Translations under genes and position numbers: made by a program
Notes under the pieces: model-generated
Told to the model about the DNA's origin: nothing
What the model saw: the letters and a program-made list of their open reading frames with translations, nothing else
Database searches by the model: none
Part shown: positions 7,871 to 15,900 of the stretch, piece after piece
Numbering within the stretch: position 1 is the first letter of the stretch
Layout of the letters: each line of letters opens with the position of its first letter
Source: Propioniciclava tarda
Lineage (GTDB): Bacteria > Actinomycetota > Actinomycetes > Propionibacteriales > Propionibacteriaceae
DNA: 58,061 nucleotides
Assembly: GCF_900182665.1 (NCBI RefSeq)
Contig: NZ_FXTL01000020.1
Span: 1 to 58,061 of the forward strand
Direction of reading: 5' to 3'

Positions 7871-8635
7871 TCAGGCCCGGGGACGCAGCGGGATCTCGTG
7901 GATCCGAGCGCCCAGCACGTCGAGGTAGGCGACGCGGCCGACCAACGGCTCGCCGGCCCCAGTGATCAGCTTGATAGCCTCGGCGGCCATCATCGCCCCG
8001 ACCTGGCCCGTCATGGCCCCGAGCACCCCGGCACCGATCACCTCGGCGTTCGCGGAGGCGTCCGGCACCTCGGGGAACAGGTCCCGCAGTTGGGGGCCGC
8101 CGACCGCGGACCAGAACACCGAGACCTGGGCCGACGTCCGGAACACCGCCGCCCACACCTCCGGCAGCCCCAACGCGACACACGCGTCGTTGATCACGTA
8201 GCGGGCGGCGAAGTTGTCGGTGCAGTCGAGCACCACGTCGTAGTCGGCGAAGATGCCGGGCGCGTTCTCGGCATCCAGCCGGACGAGGTGCTCAACCACC
8301 CGAACCCCGGAGTCGATCCCGGTCAGCCGCGCGGACGCCGACGTCGTCTTCGCCACCCCGACGGACGCCTCGTCGTGCAGGACCTGACGCTGCAGGTTGT
8401 GAATCTCGACCACGTCGCTGTCGACGATGCCCAGCGTGCCCACCCCGGCCGCCGCCAGGTACAGCAGCGCGGGAGAGCCCAGCCCACCCGCCCCGATCGA
8501 CAGGACGCGCGCGTTGCGGAGTCGCCGCTGACCCAGCTCGCCGATCTCGGGGATGGTCAGGTGCCGCGCGTACCGGTACCGCTCGGCGTCCGACAGCTCA
8601 GGCACGGGCGAGACGAGCGGAAGGGGGAGATCCAT
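7871..8635 (-). CDS. moeB: ThiF/MoeB-family adenylyltransferase lacking zinc cysteines
   Basis: E1-like enzyme (254 residues) that would adenylylate the C-terminal glycine of MoaD or ThiS. The ATP loop GAGGLGSPALLYLAAAGVG, the D-x-D-x-V-E-x-x-N-L-x-R-Q segment (SDVVEIHNLQRQV) and the catalytic-type DCTDNF motif are intact. MoeB/ThiF enzymes normally hold a zinc with two C-x-x-C pairs; here the first pair region reads GGPQLRDLFPEV and the C-terminus has no cysteine, so both pairs are lost. There is no rhodanese domain. Given the neighbouring moa genes, MoaD activation is the likely job, hence the tentative symbol. A TAGGGT hexamer 6 nt upstream of the ATG suggests a leaderless message. Confidence 0.82.
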   Translation of the reverse strand: MDLPLPLVSPVPELSDAERYRYARHLTIPEIGELGQRRLRNARVLSIGAGGLGSPALLYLAAAGVGTLGIVDSDVVEIHNLQRQVLHDEASVGVAKTTSASARLTGIDSGVRVVEHLVRLDAENAPGIFADYDVVLDCTDNFAARYVINDACVALGLPEVWAAVFRTSAQVSVFWSAVGGPQLRDLFPEVPDASANAEVIGAGVLGAMTGQVGAMMAAEAIKLITGAGEPLVGRVAYLDVLGARIHEIPLRPRA

Positions 8636-8641
8636 CGCGCC

Positions 8642-8647
8642 ACCCTA
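8642..8647 (-). promoter_or_regulatory. -10 hexamer of leaderless thiF/moeB-like transcript
   Basis: TAGGGT (minus strand) ends 6 nt before the ATG at 8635. Confidence 0.45.
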
Positions 8648-8738
8648 CGACAAGACCCCGACCTGGGGCAGACTAGCCCGAACGAGTAGGCCGATCGACG
8701 GCCCGGCCACCCAGGCCCCGACAGGGACGGAGTTGACG

Positions 8739-9203
8739 ATGACCGACACCATGACCGCGGCAGCGAAGCAGCGGGTTCGAGACGAATGGGTCGCTCGCGC
8801 GCGTGCCGCCGCCGAGTCGTGGACGACGAACGTCGCCGCGACCAGCGCCGCCGCCACCGTCGACGAGGACGAGAGCCACGACATCGACGCCACCTGGCAG
8901 GCCGACACCGACGGCGATCTGGCCGGCATCTTCTCCGAGCAGGGTTACGCGCAGCGGCTCGACCTGAACATCCTGGAGCAGATCGACTTCTCCCTGACCG
9001 ACGTGGTGCGGCCGGGGGCGATCGTGGGCATCGACGGTCACCGCGATGTCGTCGGCATCTCAGGCGAACCGTTCGAGGTCGACGGCGTCACCTACGAGAC
9101 GATTTCGACCGAGGCGCCGCTCTACGCCGCGATCGAGGGCCTCCGCCTGGGCGACACCTACGAGTTCCGCGGACAGGAGCACACGATCGACTTCCTGGCC
9201 TGA
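8739..9203 (+). CDS. hypothetical protein with a GreA-like C-terminal domain
   Basis: A 154-residue soluble protein. The first 60 residues are alanine-rich and acidic. Residues 75-154 (from RLDLNILE to TIDFLA) resemble the C-terminal FKBP-like domain of GreA/GreB factors: the line ISTEAPLYAAIEGLRLGDTY parallels the S-P-L-x-x-A-L-x-G-x-x-x-G-D element of that domain. The paired N-terminal coiled coil of a true GreA is absent, so a transcript-cleavage role cannot be claimed. The start ATG at 8739 has a purine-rich AGGGACGGAG upstream; the longer frame to 8553 is an antisense shadow. A hairpin follows the stop. Confidence 0.6.
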   Translation: MTDTMTAAAKQRVRDEWVARARAAAESWTTNVAATSAAATVDEDESHDIDATWQADTDGDLAGIFSEQGYAQRLDLNILEQIDFSLTDVVRPGAIVGIDGHRDVVGISGEPFEVDGVTYETISTEAPLYAAIEGLRLGDTYEFRGQEHTIDFLA

Positions 9204-9217
9204 CCCGGCGACGTGCC

Positions 9218-9244
9218 CTCGGGCGGCCCACCGGGCCGCCCGAG
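9218..9244. terminator. bidirectional hairpin between convergent genes
   Basis: A perfect 12-bp stem (CTCGGGCGGCCC and its complement) with a 3-nt ACC loop fills the gap between the gene ending at 9203 and the minus-strand gene ending at 9250. It lacks a T-run, as is common in actinobacterial terminators. Confidence 0.6.
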
Positions 9245-9249
9245 CTGGC

Positions 9250-9528
9250 TTACCGGGTCGCCGACTCGCGGACGACGTCGACGATCGCGTCCCGAAGTTC
9301 GTCGGCGGGGCGTCCGTGCGCCCCGACGGCGAGCCCGAGGATGTAGGCGGCCACCGGCGCCATCGGCCGCTGGAACTCGTGCGCGACCACGCGCGTCAGC
9401 GAGTGGATGAGCTCCACGTCCACCCCCGCGGCGTCCACGCCGAGGGCGTCCGCGACCCGATCGATCCACGGACGCCACAGGGCGTCGTCCAGGTCGTGCC
9501 GGACGCGCTCGTCGGTTTCTGTCGTCAT
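9250..9528 (-). CDS. stand-alone DUF6457-type protein, last gene of the nar operon
   Basis: This 92-residue protein is homologous to the C-terminal domain of the MobA fusion at 3440-4423: both read W-x-P near the start, then ALGVD, VD-x-E, TR-x-x-AH, RPMAPV-x-AYILG-x-AVG and a final LR-rich helix. It is all-alpha by appearance with no cysteines, membrane segments or signal peptide. Its ATG is one base from the narI stop, so it is coupled to narGHJI. No function is established to my knowledge. Linkage once to MobA and once to the Mo-bisPGD enzyme nitrate reductase makes a role in cofactor handling or enzyme maturation a fair inference. Confidence 0.8.
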   Translation of the reverse strand: MTTETDERVRHDLDDALWRPWIDRVADALGVDAAGVDVELIHSLTRVVAHEFQRPMAPVAAYILGLAVGAHGRPADELRDAIVDVVRESATR

Positions 9529-9529
9529 G

Positions 9530-10285
9530 TCAGCCTCGCTTCGAGGTGGGGGAGTCCCACGTTTTCTGGGGGACGCCGAGGCCCGATCCGGGACGCCCGC
9601 CGGGCCCGTCGCCTGCCGAGCGGTAGACGATGTATGGCCTGGTCAGGTAGCCGATCGGCGCGCTGAACACGTGGACCAGCCGCGTGAACGGCCAGACCAG
9701 GATCAGCAGGAACGCCAAGACGGCGTGCACCTGGAACTGCAGGGGGGCGTCCACCATCAGGCTCGCGTCAGGACGCAACATGAACACGCTGCGGAACCAC
9801 CGCGAGACGCCCAGCCGGTAGTTGTAGGCATCGTGCGAGACGTCCAGCGCGGTCGAGAGGGTGTTCCACATGCCGAAGGCGATCACGAGGCCGAGCAGCA
9901 GGTACATCAGCTTGTCGTTCCAGGTCGTGGCCTGAAAGACGGTCGAGGTCGTCCGGCGGCGGAACACCAAGATGGCGAAGCCGACCACGATCATCGCGCC
10001 TGACACCAGTCCGCCGACGACGGCGAACAGGTGGTAGAGGTGCTGTTCGATGCCGAGGCCGTCGGTCCAGGTCTTGGGGATGACCAGGCCCATCAGGTGC
10101 CCCATCAACGCGATGAGGAGGCCCACGTGGAACAGCGGGGAGCCGATGCGCAGCAGCTTGGATTCGTAGAGCTGGGACGAACGTGACGTCCAGCCGAACT
10201 GGTCGTAGCGGTAGCGCCAGATCAGTCCGCCGACGAACGTGGCCAGCGCCAGATAGGGGAAGACGACCCAGAGAAAGGTGCTCAT
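9530..10285 (-). CDS. narI: respiratory nitrate reductase gamma subunit NarI
   Basis: NarI (251 residues) is the membrane cytochrome b that takes electrons from menaquinol and passes them to NarH. Five hydrophobic segments are visible. The four haem ligands are at H53, H63, H187 and H205; the last two have the same numbers as in E. coli NarI. The last 25 residues are a cytoplasmic Gly/Pro-rich tail. The start overlaps the narJ stop by 4 nt and the stop is one base from the DUF6457 gene. Confidence 0.96.
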   Translation of the reverse strand: MSTFLWVVFPYLALATFVGGLIWRYRYDQFGWTSRSSQLYESKLLRIGSPLFHVGLLIALMGHLMGLVIPKTWTDGLGIEQHLYHLFAVVGGLVSGAMIVVGFAILVFRRRTTSTVFQATTWNDKLMYLLLGLVIAFGMWNTLSTALDVSHDAYNYRLGVSRWFRSVFMLRPDASLMVDAPLQFQVHAVLAFLLILVWPFTRLVHVFSAPIGYLTRPYIVYRSAGDGPGGRPGSGLGVPQKTWDSPTSKRG

Positions 10286-11136
10286 GCGTAGCTCCTCGCG
10301 GTTGCTGAGGCCCGCCCTGAGCTTGTCGAAGCATCGAGTTCGGCGTCGGCGGCGGGATGGGGATTGAGGCGGGGATCGAGGGCGTAGGCGTCCATGCCGA
10401 CCTCCTCGCCGGGGGGTCCCTCAGCGAGCAGTTGGGCCACCGCGGCCTCCCCGTCGCCGTCGAGGGGCGGCAGGGTGGCGATGAGGGCGAGGACCCCGTC
10501 CAGCCAGGCCGAGCCCTTGTCGGTCAGGGCCAGACGCAGCAGTTCGATGCCGGCGCGGTGCTCGGTGAGCAGCTTCCAGGCGATGTCGGTCGCCCCGGAC
10601 GCCCCCGCCTCGCACACGACGCACAGGTGGTCGGGCAGCTCGTCGTCGCCGATCGCGAGCCCTGCGGCGCGGTAGGCCTGCTTGAACCGCACCAGCGCCA
10701 CGCCCCGCTTGCGGGTGTCGCCGAAGGCGTAGTAGGTCAGGTGTAGGGCGCACTTGCGGGTGTGGTCGAAGGTGGCCACGTACTGCGCCTGCAGCGTCGC
10801 CAGGTTTGACGCCGCCACGTGCGTCGCGAGCCGCACCAGCGGCGTCCGGATGGGCTCTGGCAGTCGAGCGGACGCCGCGATGATCACCGGCGCCGCGGCG
10901 ACGGTCGCTTCGGTCGGGTAGTCCAGCAGCACCGAGACCGACTGCCAGGCCGTCGCCAGGTCGGACGCCGACAGCGCCGGCTTCGACTTCTTCCGCAGGC
11001 CGAGGACGCCGCCGACGAACGAGCCGAAGCCGGATTTGCCGGCGACGTCGCCGGACCGCGCTTGCGAACCAGCCAGAAGGGCGGTTTCTGCTCGGTCGGG
11101 AGACGCCACCGTCAGATCACGCTTGGCCCGGCTCAT
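10282..11136 (-). CDS. narJ: nitrate reductase chaperone NarJ
   Basis: NarJ (284 residues) is the dedicated chaperone for cofactor insertion into NarG and membrane attachment of NarGH. The central all-helical domain includes LLDYP, the YVATFDHTRKCALHLTYY signature and GDTRKRG. The first 45 residues are an extra, basic and low-complexity stretch. The last 17 residues (DASTSSGRASATARSYA) are partly the translation of a dispersed repeat (CTGAGCTTGTCGAAG at 10317-10331), so the C-terminus has been altered by that element. Overlaps of 4 nt with narH and narI show tight coupling. Confidence 0.93.
   Translation of the reverse strand: MSRAKRDLTVASPDRAETALLAGSQARSGDVAGKSGFGSFVGGVLGLRKKSKPALSASDLATAWQSVSVLLDYPTEATVAAAPVIIAASARLPEPIRTPLVRLATHVAASNLATLQAQYVATFDHTRKCALHLTYYAFGDTRKRGVALVRFKQAYRAAGLAIGDDELPDHLCVVCEAGASGATDIAWKLLTEHRAGIELLRLALTDKGSAWLDGVLALIATLPPLDGDGEAAVAQLLAEGPPGEEVGMDAYALDPRLNPHPAADAELDASTSSGRASATARSYA
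10317..10331. repeat. dispersed CTTCGACAAGCTCAG repeat inside narJ
   Basis: Single copy of a 15-bp repeat seen in several places in this window, here read as part of the NarJ C-terminus. The same motif appears at about 15.3, 27.2, 40.7 and 45.4-45.65 kb. Confidence 0.8.
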
Positions 11137-12887
11137 CGCTCGCCCTGATCCGGACGCGGGTCGACGACGCCGGGGACGCCGGGCTCCTCCTCGCCGGCAT
11201 GGACCAGGCTCGGGCCCGTCACCGGTCGCTCGGACTCGGCACCAGGAATGCCGCTCCGGTCGGCCACATCGTCCGGGGTGGCCTTGCCGGGCATGCCCTT
11301 GCCGTCCCAGGTGAGGTAGGACACCGATCCCGGCACCTGGCTCATCTCGTCGGCCTGCATGCGGGCCTTGGTCTCGCGCAAGGTCTGGATCGCGACCGGC
11401 ACCGGCCCACCAGAGCCCGAGCCGAACGCCCCACCCGAGCCGCCGCCGCCCACCGGGCAGTCGGTGGCCAGCTCTTCGAGGGCGTGCGCCTGCTCGCGGT
11501 GTGCGGTCGGGATCACGTACCGCTCGTCGTACTTGGCGATCGCGAGCAGCCGGAACATCTCCTTGACTTCGGCGCCCGTCATACCAACCGCGGCAGCGAT
11601 GGACTCCTGCTCGGGGCGTCCAAGGTTGACGTCGCGCATGAACGACCGCATGGCGGCCAGCTTGTCGAGGACGCGCCGCACGGGCGCCACATCGCCGGCC
11701 GTGAACAGGTTGGCCAGGTACTCGATCGGGATGCGCAGCGCGTCGATCGCGCCGAACAGGTTGTTGGCGTCCTCGCCGTCGTGGCCGGAGTTGCGCAGGG
11801 CGTCCGAGATGGGCGACAGCGGCGGGATGTACCAGACCATGGGCATCGTCCGGTACTCCGGATGCAGCGGCAGCGCCACCTTGTAGTCGACGATCAGCCG
11901 CAGCACCGGCGACTTCTTGGCCGCCTCGATCCAGTCGACCGGGATGCCCTGGCGTTCGGCCTCGGCGGCGATCGCCGGATCACGCGGGTCGAGGAAGACG
12001 CCGCGCTGCGCCTCGTACAGATCCTGATCGTTCTTCGCGGACGCCGCCGCCAGCACCCCGTCCGCGTCGTAGAGCATCAGCCCGATGTAGCGGAGGCGTC
12101 CGACACAGGTCTCGGAGCACACGGTCGGGATGCCGACCTCGATCCGCGGATAGCAGAACGTGCACTTCTCGGCCTTGCCGGTCGAGTGGTTGAAGTAGAT
12201 CTTCTTGTAGGGGCAGCCCGAGATGCACATGCGCCAGCCGCGGCACTTGTTCTGGTCGACCAGGACGATGCCGTCCTCGGTGCGCTTGTAGATCGCGCCC
12301 GACGGGCAGGACGCCGCACAGCTCGGGTTGAGGCAGTGCTCGCAGATGCGCGGCAGGTAGAACATGAACGTCTGCTCGAACTCGAACTTCACCTTGTCGG
12401 CGATGCCCTTGAGCATCGGGTCGTCGGCGCCGGTGGCGTAGGTGCCGCCGAGGTCGTCGTCCCAGTTGGCGCCCCACTTCACCTGCATCGGCTTGCCCGA
12501 CAACATCGAGTGCGGACGCGCCACCGGGAAGTTCTTCTGCGCCGGGGCGTTGAGCAGGGTCTCGTAGTCGTAGGTCCAGGGCTCGTAGTAGTCGTCGACG
12601 CCCGGCATCTTGGGGTTGGCGAAGATCATCGAGAGGCGGTGCAGGCGGCCGCCGCCCTTCAGGGCGAGTCGTCCGTTGCGCTTGAGCGTCCAGCCACCCT
12701 TCCACTTCTCCTGGTCCTCGTAGCGGCGCGGGTAGCCGAGCCCCGGGCGCGTCTCGACGTTGTTGAACCACACGTACTCGGTGCCCGTGCGGTTGGTCCA
12801 AGCCTGCTTGCAGGTCACCGAGCAGGTGTGACAGCCGATGCACTTGTCGAGGTTCATCACCATCGACATCTGAGCCATGATGCGCAT
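11133..12887 (-). CDS. narH: respiratory nitrate reductase beta subunit NarH
   Basis: NarH (584 residues) is the cytoplasmic electron-transfer subunit with four iron-sulfur clusters. All ligand groups are present: C16, C19, C22, C26; C182, C185, C190, C194; C215, C221, C225 with W218 in place of a cysteine (the site of the 3Fe-4S cluster); and C242, C245, C257, C261. It is about 70 residues longer than E. coli NarH; the extra C-terminal part begins with a Gly-rich linker (GGGGSGGAFGSGSGG). The ATG at 12887 is used here, but MAQMSMVMNLDKC four codons on is also possible. It overlaps narJ by 4 nt and lies 16 bp after narG. Confidence 0.97.
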   Translation of the reverse strand: MRIMAQMSMVMNLDKCIGCHTCSVTCKQAWTNRTGTEYVWFNNVETRPGLGYPRRYEDQEKWKGGWTLKRNGRLALKGGGRLHRLSMIFANPKMPGVDDYYEPWTYDYETLLNAPAQKNFPVARPHSMLSGKPMQVKWGANWDDDLGGTYATGADDPMLKGIADKVKFEFEQTFMFYLPRICEHCLNPSCAASCPSGAIYKRTEDGIVLVDQNKCRGWRMCISGCPYKKIYFNHSTGKAEKCTFCYPRIEVGIPTVCSETCVGRLRYIGLMLYDADGVLAAASAKNDQDLYEAQRGVFLDPRDPAIAAEAERQGIPVDWIEAAKKSPVLRLIVDYKVALPLHPEYRTMPMVWYIPPLSPISDALRNSGHDGEDANNLFGAIDALRIPIEYLANLFTAGDVAPVRRVLDKLAAMRSFMRDVNLGRPEQESIAAAVGMTGAEVKEMFRLLAIAKYDERYVIPTAHREQAHALEELATDCPVGGGGSGGAFGSGSGGPVPVAIQTLRETKARMQADEMSQVPGSVSYLTWDGKGMPGKATPDDVADRSGIPGAESERPVTGPSLVHAGEEEPGVPGVVDPRPDQGER

Positions 12888-12903
12888 GTCGAAAGTCCCC
12901 TTC

Positions 12904-15900
12904 TCAGTACTCGACCGACTGCGAGCGTTTGCGGATCATCGTGACTTCGTCTCGGTTGTTGCCCGTGGGTCCGAGGTAGTTGAAGGCGAACGCCAGCTGC
13001 GCGTAGCCGCCGATGATGTGAGAGGGCTTGATCATGATCCGCGTCAGCGAGTTGTGGATGCCGCCGCGGCGTCCGTTCTTCTCGGTCAGGGGCACGTCGA
13101 TGAGCCGATCTTGGGAGTGGTACATATAAATCGTCCCCTTCGGCATGCGGTGCGAGACGATCGCCCGGGCGTTCACGACGCCATTGCGGTTCACGAGCTC
13201 GACCCAGTCGTTGTCGGCGATACCGACCTTCTCGGCGTCCTCGACCGACATCCAGATCTGCTGCCCGCCGCGCGACAGTTGCTGCATGAACCAGTTGTCC
13301 TGGTATTGGCTGTGGATCGCCCACTTGAAATGCGGGGTCAGGTAGCGCACCGAGACGCCCAGCGCGTTCGTCTCGCCCAGCGGCGTCTCGCCGAACAGGT
13401 GCGTCATGTTGAGCGGACCGCGATAGGTCGGCAGGCATTCGCCGAGCGCCTGCATCCAGTCGTGGTCGAGGTAGAAGTGCTGGCGTCCGGTCAGGGTGTG
13501 CCAGGGCTTCAGCCGCTCGACGTTGATGGTGAACGGCGAGTAGCGGCGTCCACCGGTCTCGGAGCCCGACCACTCGGGCGACGTGATGACAGGCGTCGGC
13601 TGCCCCACGATCTCGGCGAAGGTGATGATCTTGCCCTCGTGCTCAGCGGCCAGGTCGTGCAGTTGGATGCCCGTCCGCTTCTCCAGGGTCTTGAAGCCCT
13701 GCGTCGCGAGGTGCCCGTTGGTCGTGCCGGCCAGGGCCATGATGGTTTCGGCCACCTGGATTCCGTTGTCCAGCTTCGGACGCCCGTCGCTCGGCCCGAC
13801 CCCCGTCCGGACGCCGTTGCGGCCCTTCAGGTAGGTGATGGCCGAGTTCACGTCGACCGTCACGGCCTTGGTGGTGGTGCCGAGCTTGTCGAGGACCGGT
13901 CCGATCGAGCCGTACTTCTCGCCGATCTTGGTGTAGTCGCGCTCGACGGCGATGATCTTCGGCATCGTCACGCCCGGGATCGGGTCGACCTCGCCGGTCT
14001 TCCAGTCGCGGACCTGCCCGTGCGGGGTCGCCATGGCGTCCGGGCTGTCGTGCATCAGCGGCACCGCGACCGCGTCCGTGCGGGTGCCCAGATGCGTGAC
14101 GGCGAACTCGCTGAGCTTGTTGGCGAGCAGCCCGAAGATGTCCCAGTCCGTCTTGGCCTGCCACGGCGGGTTGATCGCCGGCGTGAACGGGTGGATGAAC
14201 GGGTGCATGTCCGTGGTGTTGATGTCGTGCTTCTCGTACCAGGTCGCGGCCGGGAGGATCACGTCGGACATCAGGGTTGACGAGGTCATCCGGAAGTCGA
14301 GGGTGAGCAGCATGTCGAGCTTGCCCTCGGGTGCCTGGGGACGCCAGTTGATGTCCTTCGGCCGTTGGCCTTCGGGCGCCTCGGACGCCGTCACCGCGTG
14401 ATCGGTGCCCAGCAGGTGCTTGAGGAAGTACTCGTCACCCTTGGCCGAGTTGCCGAACAGGTTGGCGCGCCACAGCGTCAGCGCGCGTGGCCAGTTCTCT
14501 TCGGCGTCCGGATCCTCGACGGCGAACTTCAGGCTGCCGTCTTTGAGGGACGCCGCGACGTACGGCGCGACCTCCTGGCCGGCCGCCTTGGCGTCATCGG
14601 CCAGCTGCAGCGGGTTGCGGTCGAACGTCGGGTAGGTGGGCATCCAGCCCGAGCGGGCCGACTGCGCGAACAGGTCCGCGGTCGTCCGACCCTCGAAGGC
14701 GCCGTTGCCGACCTCGCCCGCGGCCAGAACGTCGGCGTTGAACGTGTCGTAGCGCCACTGGTCGGTGTTGATGTACCAGTAGCCCGTCTGGATCATCTGC
14801 CGCGGCGGACGGCTCCAGTCGAGCCCGAACGCCATCTGCGCCCAGCCCGTGATCGGACGCGCCTTCTCCTGGCCCACGTAGTGCGCCCAGCCGCCACCAT
14901 TGCGACCCTGACAACCGGTGATGGTCGTCAGCATGAGCATCGTCCGGTAGATCAGGTCGGAGTGGTACCAGTGGTTGGTGCCCGCGCCCATGACGATCAT
15001 CGAGCGGCCCTGGGTGTCCTCGGCGTTCTGGGCGAACTCCCGCGCGATGCGCGCCACCAAGGCGGCCTCGACGCCGGTGATCGTCTCCTGCCACGCGGGG
15101 GTATAGAGGCCCTCGACGTCGTCGTAGTCGGCCGGCCAGTCGCCCGGCAGGCCGGGGCGTCCGACGCCGTACTGCGCCAACATCAGGTCGAACACCGTCG
15201 TCACCAGCCGGTCGCCGACGCGCCGAACCGGGACGCCGCGGGTCACCGGCGCCGCGGTGCCGTCCGGGGTGTCGAAGGACGGCAGGGTCAGCCGGACGGT
15301 TTCGACCGGCTGAGCCGCCGTGGTGGGGGCTTCGACCGGCTCAGCCACCGTGGTCCCTGAGCGTGTCGCAGGCACGTTCCCTGTGCTTGTCGAAGGGCCG
15401 GCGAGGGTCAGCAGCGGCGCGAGGTCGCCGAGGTCCAGGTTCCATTTGCCCATGCCGGACTCGCCGAAGCGGTGACCGAGCGTCCCGTTGGGAACAGCCG
15501 GGGCGTCCGTGGCGCCGTCCCACAGCGCGGGCTTGAACATGGCGTTCTCGGAGTCCTGCGCGGCGTTGGGGAAGTCGCCCGCGACCAGGAACTTGCCCGG
15601 CTTGTACGAGCCGTCGGCCTGGGCGTCCAAGGTGACGAGGAACGGCAGGTCCGTGTACTGCTTGACGTAGCCGTCGAAGTACGGCGTCGTCTTGTCGACG
15701 AAGAACTCCTTGAGGACGACGTGGCCCATCGCCATGCCTAGCGCGCCGTCGGTGCCGGGTGCGACCGGCAGCCACTCGTCGGCGAATTTGACGTTCTCGG
15801 CGTAGTCGGGGCTCATCGCGACGACCTTCTGGCCGCGGTAGCGGGCCTCGGTCATCCAGTGCGCGTCCGGCGTGCGGGTCATCGGGATGTTGGAGCCCCA

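Noticed and set aside
12904-12920. Tat signal peptide or periplasmic (Nap/archaeal-type) nitrate reductase
   Set aside because: The NarG N-terminus has no twin-arginine signal and the NarGHJI set matches the cytoplasmic-facing type.
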